A stretch of 64,000 nucleotides of DNA from assembly GCA_034440635.1 (NCBI GenBank), contig JAOTON010001948.1, positions 82,681 through 146,680 on the forward strand. The letters run 5' to 3'. The stretch comes from Lepas anatifera. Lineage: Eukaryota > Arthropoda > Thecostraca > Lepadidae. A program made the position numbers and the translations under genes. A model generated the notes under the pieces. It worked only from the letters and a program-made list of their open reading frames with translations, searched no databases and was not told the DNA's origin. Shown here in pieces: positions 58,093 through 64,000 of this stretch (position 1 is the stretch's first letter; each line of letters begins with the position of its first letter).

Positions 58093-58318
58093 TTCAAATT
58101 GTTTTCAACCATGTCTTGAAACTCAATTGTTTTCACGTGCTATTGTAAACCAATGTTATTAGAAACTTTTTGTTCTTCAGAATATTTCCTTTTCGTGTTT
58201 ACTGGGCAGATTTAACCTCATAGCCAAAATACAAACTCGCCGAGCAGTGCCTTCGGAGCACGGATGGAGATGGAGGGAGGAGGTGGGAGTAAGAAGCCCC
58301 AAGATTGTGGGTCTCCCA

Positions 58319-58960
58319 CAGGGGCGCAGCCAAAGGGGGCACAGGGAGCACATGACCTCATCGACGCCAGAATGCCCCTTTAATCTCTAGGCGGTGTACC
58401 GTTTGGGCTGTGCCGCTCGAAATTTAATGTCCTACGCCGTTGAACCTAGATGCAAGTAGACCACATGTGTCAATTGAAACTATTATTAGACAATTTACAA
58501 CTATTTTTGGTCAGGTAGGAAATTCTATCGTGTTTCATGGTACCCGTGAAGAGTATGGGCACCTAATACGCGTCCAGATAATGCCTCATCGTCGCCAATA
58601 ATCGTATGGACGAAGGCAGTCTGGTGCCCATTGAGCTCACTTGGTGCCACCTGAGCTGGTCAAAGGCCATATGAATCCATCTAAAGCAAATTTAGCTACT
58701 CTGATGACCCCATATCTGAAGGCCAATGAGCTAGTCTATTCCCTGGGGAAAATTGAGCTGTTCTGGAGGGGGAGGGGGGCTCTGATCCACATCATTGTTG
58801 CCCTGAGCTGGTCTTGAATAGATGTGAAATAAAAACACAAGGCTAACTACCATCATCTCGGGGGCCACTGAGCTATATTCTAGCCCCTGGTTGCGCAGCT
58901 GGGGGACAGCTGCCTTGTGGGGCTCCGTCACACTAGGTGGTCCCCGGGCTGGTCTTTAAT
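58319..58960 (-). mobile_element. Inverted, truncated copy of the 17.5/41 kb hAT family
   Basis: It starts with the family end CAGGGGCGCAGCCAAAG and continues as the reverse complement of the 3' module (CCGCTCGAAATTTAATG, CATCGTCGCCAATAATCGTA) and of the minisatellite (GAGCTGGTC). The other end and the flanking duplication were not found. Confidence 0.85.
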
Positions 58961-59750
58961 AGAGGATCACCATAAATTCAGGACAGTCTTTGAAAACTCT
59001 TAAAATATTCTATATCTACAGGCCATAGGGACATCCCTATGGTCATAGAGCAATAGAGGAATACAGGGGATATGATCCTCCAGGGCATAGGGGCAGCCAG
59101 TGAACAAAATGAGGCAGGTGACTCCATCAGGTAGTTCGGGAAAATACAATCCCATCATTAATGGCTCTTACAGTAAAAATAACCACCTAAATTTGCCTTG
59201 AATTGAGGGATATTTCCCAATAAAATCTACAATCTGGCGGGTTGAAGGAAGGGCAACTGGAATCACCTGGTCAGGGGCGAGAGGCCACAGGCAGCTGGAG
59301 GGCTTAGATAGATAACACATTTTTGCAGGCAGTGTTTAAACCGATGGTGTTGGAAGGGTCAGCATGAAACGGGAAGGCTTGGGAAACCTGACGTCGCTCC
59401 CTGCTAACCATGGATGTGAGAGACGATTTAACACTCAGCGAGCCATTCCAACCAGTGCACAGACTCCCACCCCATATCCCGAAATGGTGAGTTTGTCACT
59501 TCATGTGTTCACTATTACATATGTGCACTGATAAGACTAGCAGCATGGGTAAGTGCACACAAAGGTCCAGGCGTTCATGGCCCATAAAGTACCCTCCCAC
59601 AACACATATGGATGAAAACCGATATGCGAACCACATGTGCAAAACCAGAAGTACAGACATATAGATCACTAGTGCAGAATAAAGAAGGACAAACAAAAAC
59701 GAACATGGGATCCAGCGTAGCTAAGGAGAGAGGAGAGCAGAGAAAGAGAC
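58961..59750. other. Non-coding, no supported gene
   Basis: May include decayed hAT-family sequence near its start. No ORF of interest. Confidence 0.35.
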
Positions 59751-59763
59751 AGGTGGGAAGGAA

Positions 59764-60074
<311 letters not shown>

Positions 60075-60436
60075 TGCTGAAGACAGATAGGTTAGTGACA
60101 AAACTTGTAGCTTGCCGAGACACTACGAACAAGGCTAGTGATCAAAATTTTGTTGTTATCTGTAATTGCTGAGTGATAAGGGTTTGCCTCAATACTGGCG
60201 TACACAAATTTTCTTGATTACTTTCCTAAAAAATACTTTGTTGCGAGGTATGTCATTAATATCACTTATGTTTGATGCTACCATCTGATGTTTGATGCTA
60301 AATCTGATCTTTTAAAGGCAACTGCAGACAATCAACTGCAAAAATGACACTGAGGTTGAAAAATTTAATTTCATCAACTAGAAGCAGACAGCGCACATAC
60401 TAAATATTATGATCAGAGAAAGCTTTGCATTATTTT

Positions 60437-60900
60437 TCAGGTGTGATTGTGGGGGTCCCCTTACACTGCAGGCTGTGTGAATTGACCTTACGCACAAATG
60501 ATCTAAGCTTAATTTGCACTGTGCCTGCTGCAGGTGCACTGATAACATTTGTTGAGTTTATCATGTCTTGCCATTTTATTTTTTCTCATCATAGGATTAA
60601 GCAGTGTGTGTGTTGGAAAAGTGCTGAAATTCCCAAAAGAAATGATCAGGGTCAGATTGATGTGACTCAATGGAGAGGGAAGGCTGGTGATGCTCCAGGA
60701 AGCAAAAAACTTGCATGCTTCAACTTTTTCCAGTATGTGATTGTGGCTCCCTCTTGTACTGTGGATTGTGTGCATTGTATTTATCATGCTGTACAATTGT
60801 GTGTTTTCCTCAGCATAGGATTAATCAATGTCTGTGTGTTGAAAAGGTGTTTGTGCATTCCCAAAAGATATCAATATCAGATTGATGTAGCCACTTCCAC
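60437..60900 (+). repeat. Diverged tandem duplication inside a 183-codon open frame
   Basis: Two half-copies share TGTGATTGTGG, TACACTGCAGG or TACTGTGGATTG, CATAGGATTAA, GTGTGTTGGAAAAG and CAGATTGATGT in the same order (60444-60660 and 60734-60890). The open frame 60425-60976 spans both. Its product has no recognisable family, so I treat it as chance. Confidence 0.55.
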
Positions 60901-60976
60901 ACATGTATTCAGGAATGCCACATCCCATACCCAACACACCAAAGGGAACACTGGAATACAAAAAACAGGGGAGTGA

Positions 60977-62180
60977 GAACTACAAGAAGAATTGAGAGAG
61001 AATAAAAAACTTCAGGTGTTTATGGACACTGTGTGCCAAGACGAACGGGACAGTAGCTGCCAAGGAGGATGGGCGCTCAACAGACCAGAGAGCCACAGAA
61101 AGAGCGCAGGAGGCCAACAACAAATTGTGCCAACAACCAATAGCTCAATAGAGATGGAAGGAGGTAGGTAACATGCTAGGAAGTAAAACCAACAATTTCG
61201 AGATCACATACTATTATACCTTTAGCATTGTTTCAGGGGAAGATTGATTTATTTCTTGCTATTCCTGGATCTTGGGACATATTGAGAAACAAGGTCAGAG
61301 AATGGAGACATCTGCCAGATGATCACCAGATTTTATGCATCAGGGTAAACCCACCATAAATAAAAAGATGAAAATAAAGAAAGCAGACCTGGAAAAACAA
61401 GAGTGTGCAAGCAACCTTCCTCGGGAATCATTGCAAGCCATGGAACTTAATAAAACCCACTTTCTATGCTGAAAAATGCATTTACCATAGAGCCAGAGAT
61501 GACCACATTTTACCCAGCTTCTAAAGAAATGTTCAGAAACATAAGTAACAGCATAATTCATTTACTTTGATTTTTAAATTTACCCAAAGTTTGTGTGTCT
61601 ACCACAATCTCCTGCAGTCACAATCTTCTGAACATACCTAAGGGCTGACCAAATGGAAACAATCTATTGTAGAAATCCACCAGATTTCACAAACTGGGTT
61701 ATTTCAACATACCTACCGAATTATGGTTGATATGTACTGTACAAGAAGTTGCGCCGTCGTCGTCACAATTTGTTTATTTTGAAGAATATATGCAAACCGG
61801 AGGGGTGTTCATTGTGCATGTTTACGGGTTTACGTAAACCAAAAACAGTGTTGACGAACTGACTCACCAATCAGATTGAAGCGTGCTGTGACGTCATACT
61901 GATTCCTCGACGTCATCCAAGTTTTCTGTAAACAGTTTACGCTGTTGATGCTCAATTGACCCCGGTCACGCTTTTGGTCCCTAAGGGAGCAAAGTTTGCA
62001 GTCAGGATCAGGTTAAAGTTTGCTGCACCCCCACTTCTTTGCCGGTGGCGACGCTTATGTTTGGAAACGCATTTTCCATCGTACATTCAAACTGGAATTT
62101 CAGACAGCTTGAAACGAATAAAGGCGTATATCTACCGAATTATTTCAAGATGTCAGTTTCCCGGGCTACAAAAGGAATAC
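60977..62180. other. Non-coding, no supported gene
   Basis: No domain-bearing ORF or repeat structure recognised. Confidence 0.35.
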
Positions 62181-62183
62181 AGC

Positions 62184-62467
62184 CATAGGCGGATCAAAGG
62201 GGACAGCAAAGTGGGCATGTGCCCCATAGGCAGATCCAGGGGGCAAAGGGGAGTATGTGCCCCCCCCGCCATTGACCCTCGGCGCCCCCTGAAATGGCCA
62301 CGCCCCCTGAAATTGCGCTTCCCACCCCCTCCACCCCAGCCCAGGATGCGAAAGTCGGCTCCCACCGATAGGGTTTTGCTCCCCATCCGATAGGGTTTCT
62401 CGGTCAAGAATGGCGCCTCGCCCCCCGGGAAGGTGCCCCCTGATCGGCAATCCTGGATCCGCCTTTG
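62184..62467 (-). mobile_element. Third member of the GGCGGATCC MITE family
   Basis: It begins CATAGGCGGATC, has a second start-like CATAGGCAGATCCAGG at 62225, and ends CAATCCTGGATCCGCC. The middle is the reverse complement of 13740-14168 (GACCCTCGGCGCC, CCAGGATGCGAAA, CCGATAGGGTTT). No flanking duplication was found. Confidence 0.8.
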
Positions 62468-62852
62468 ATGACGGCCCAAGGATAAAGGCCTACTCCTGCT
62501 AGAAGCAGGCTCAAGGGAGTGGAAGGAGGCATGAGCGGAACTGGAGATTGCCCCACAGCCAGTCTGCAAAGTATGGCAGCAGGCCAGACGAGTCGCACCT
62601 GCCATCCAGGGGTCAAAAAAGTTGCTGGCGTGTCACCATTTGAAATTCCACATCACGAATGTGTCACCAAACTAGAAAATGCTACCAAAACCCTTATTTC
62701 TTGTTATTTCTTGTTATCAAAACCCTTATTGAGTTGTTACACCGTTTTTCATTGTTTTTGTGTATTATGCTCCCAATATAAACCAGAGCTAAAAGTTCTG
62801 ATATATTTATCTAGCGTTTGAAGCCGAAGGAAGTATATGTGAGCAATCAGCA

Positions 62853-62952
62853 GGGACGGATCCAGGAATTACCAAAGGGGGCCTTGGCAGGGGGTCAGGA
62901 ATAACTTTGGGGGCTGGACCGGTGCAAGGAATATATTTTCATTAAAAACGTG

Positions 62953-62990
<38 letters not shown>
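62853..62990. repeat. hAT-style end fragment followed by an (AT)n microsatellite
   Basis: CAGGGACGGATCCAGGAATT at about 62853 looks like another CAGGG-type end. A perfect (TA)n run fills 62953-62987. Confidence 0.6.
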
Positions 62991-62994
<4 letters not shown>

Positions 62995-63369
62995 GAAGAG
63001 CAAAAAACCCTTAACCTCCGTTTTAGGATGCAGACAACTTTATGAACTCTGGTGGGTCACAAAGATATGCACCGGCGCTAAATTCGCTGAGGTCCGCTCA
63101 ACATTGGGTTGGATCTTCACAAATACAGGGATTGACCAAATGTCCGCTAGATCAGTGATCAGGACCATCCCGAATCGCATCAAATATTCTGTGGCCCGTT
63201 TGAATAAAGAGTTGCCTATTGCTCCCAAGCAAAGACGGAGGTTGCAGCCACAGAGGGCCGATACCAAAGGGGTAACCGCAAGCAAGGCAGAGGCCGACTG
63301 TAGTCAAGCCTATAGGTAGACCTTGGGGGAGGGGGGCATGAATATTAAAAGTAGGGGACTGGCTTCTGG

Positions 63370-63880
63370 CCACAACATGTCTGGAGATTATCGTGAGGGA
63401 CCTGGTCGCAAACACATTCGCAAGTGGACCACAGGGGTCCAGAAGCACTTCAGGAGGTCGGAAAGTCACAGGAGGTCCGGGTGAACCGCAAAGGGCCCGG
63501 CTGGACCCACTGAGGGCCCGGGTAGATAACAGGGGAATTATCTGCATCTGCGGAGAATAGGGCCCGGCTTCGGCAGCAGTGGGCTGGGGGTAATTCGGAG
63601 GAGCCCTGTCGCACACTCAGATGTTCCAATTGGACTAAAGGGCGCCCGGACGCATGTCAGGCTGCCCGGATAGCCAAACGAGGCCCAGCTCAACCGCTGG
63701 GGGCCCGGCTGCTACAACAGGGAGCCCAAGTGGAAAACAGGAAAATTATCTGCAACTGCTGAGAATAGGGGCCCGACTTCGCGGCAGCAGTGGGCCTGGG
63801 ATAATTGAGGGCCCGGTCGCGGACTCAGAGGTTCCGAGTGAACCAAAGGAGGCCCAGAAGCTTTTCAGGGCCCAGTGTAG
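63370..63880 (+). repeat. Two diverged tandem units of about 209 bp, GGGCCCGG-rich
   Basis: ATTATCTGCATCTGCGGAGA and ATTATCTGCAACTGCTGAGA (near 63537 and 63746), each followed by AATAGGG, GGCAGCAGTGGGC and CTCAGA(T/G)GTTCC, mark two copies. The GGGCCCGG words recall the internal minisatellites of the hAT elements. Confidence 0.7.
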
Positions 63881-63885
63881 AGACC

Positions 63886-63955
63886 AGTGTAGCTCAGGGG
63901 TAACGCGCCTGCCTTCTGAGATGAGGGTCTCGCGTTGAAATCCCGGGAACCGCTG
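63886..63955 (+). repeat. tRNA-like SINE head
   Basis: A box TAGCTCAGGGGTAACGCGC and a degenerate B box GTTGAAATCCCGG at tRNA-like spacing. The arms do not form a full cloverleaf. Confidence 0.5.
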
Positions 63956-64000
63956 GGCGCAGGGTTGGCTCTCACGCTTAACCGTAGCCTTGTCCTGGCA

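Overview
The window is nuclear DNA from an animal, most likely an arthropod. It has split genes with GT-AG introns, single-copy animal genes (AMFR/gp78, DAD1, a ZDHHC24-like enzyme, REXO2), hAT, non-LTR and Ty3/gypsy mobile elements, tRNA-derived SINEs, and a short interstitial run of the TTAGG/CCTAA telomere-type repeat. Assignment to arthropods, perhaps a crustacean or chelicerate, is inference. Nothing looks bacterial.

Layout. 1-9599 (+): seven 3' exons of a gp78/AMFR-type E3 ubiquitin ligase (last membrane helices, RING-H2, CUE, G2BR). Four of its introns carry minisatellites that touch a splice site and resemble the junction they touch. 9600-16160: mostly featureless, with a small hAT-type MITE (13740-14168), one arm of a dispersed inverted pair (14555-15230) and a tRNA-like SINE fragment. 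16177-16695 (-): two coding exons of DAD1, an oligosaccharyltransferase subunit. 17493-24070: a 6.6 kb non-autonomous hAT element with a perfect 8-bp target duplication. It holds a second hAT, which holds a third, and also a SINE. 24791-27224 (+): five-exon ZDHHC24-like palmitoyltransferase. 30191-30847 (-): intronless REXO2 oligoribonuclease. 32140-36040: fold-back-like arms around a tentative hAT element that contains a dead LINE. 36715-37925 (-): a second dead LINE. 39767-40813: another hAT with an 8-bp target duplication. 40900-41183 plus 45293-45327 (+): the last coding exon of an unidentified gene, split near its stop codon by a 4.1 kb hAT (41184-45284) of the same family as the 17.5 kb element. 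46155-46826: the other arm of the dispersed inverted pair. 48376-53831 (+): a gypsy-type LTR retrotransposon inserted in the telomere-type repeat and broken in gag and pol. 54600-56614 (+): a CR1-like LINE. 58-64 kb: tRNA-like SINE fragments, hAT pieces, a long purine-rich microsatellite and tandem duplications.

How the genes relate. The four recognised genes are unlinked housekeeping functions; three act at or in membranes of the secretory pathway (AMFR in ER-associated degradation, DAD1 in N-glycosylation, the palmitoyltransferase) and REXO2 acts in RNA turnover. No operon or gene cluster is visible. The main novelty is structural: minisatellites that copy splice junctions, and a hAT family with internal 20-28 bp minisatellites and a repeated 3' end. 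Two conserved genes each carry one homopolymer-length frameshift, and one stretch (2698-2912) is almost all homopolymers, so local consensus errors are likely. All domain calls come from reading the translated sequence against remembered family patterns; no database search was made.
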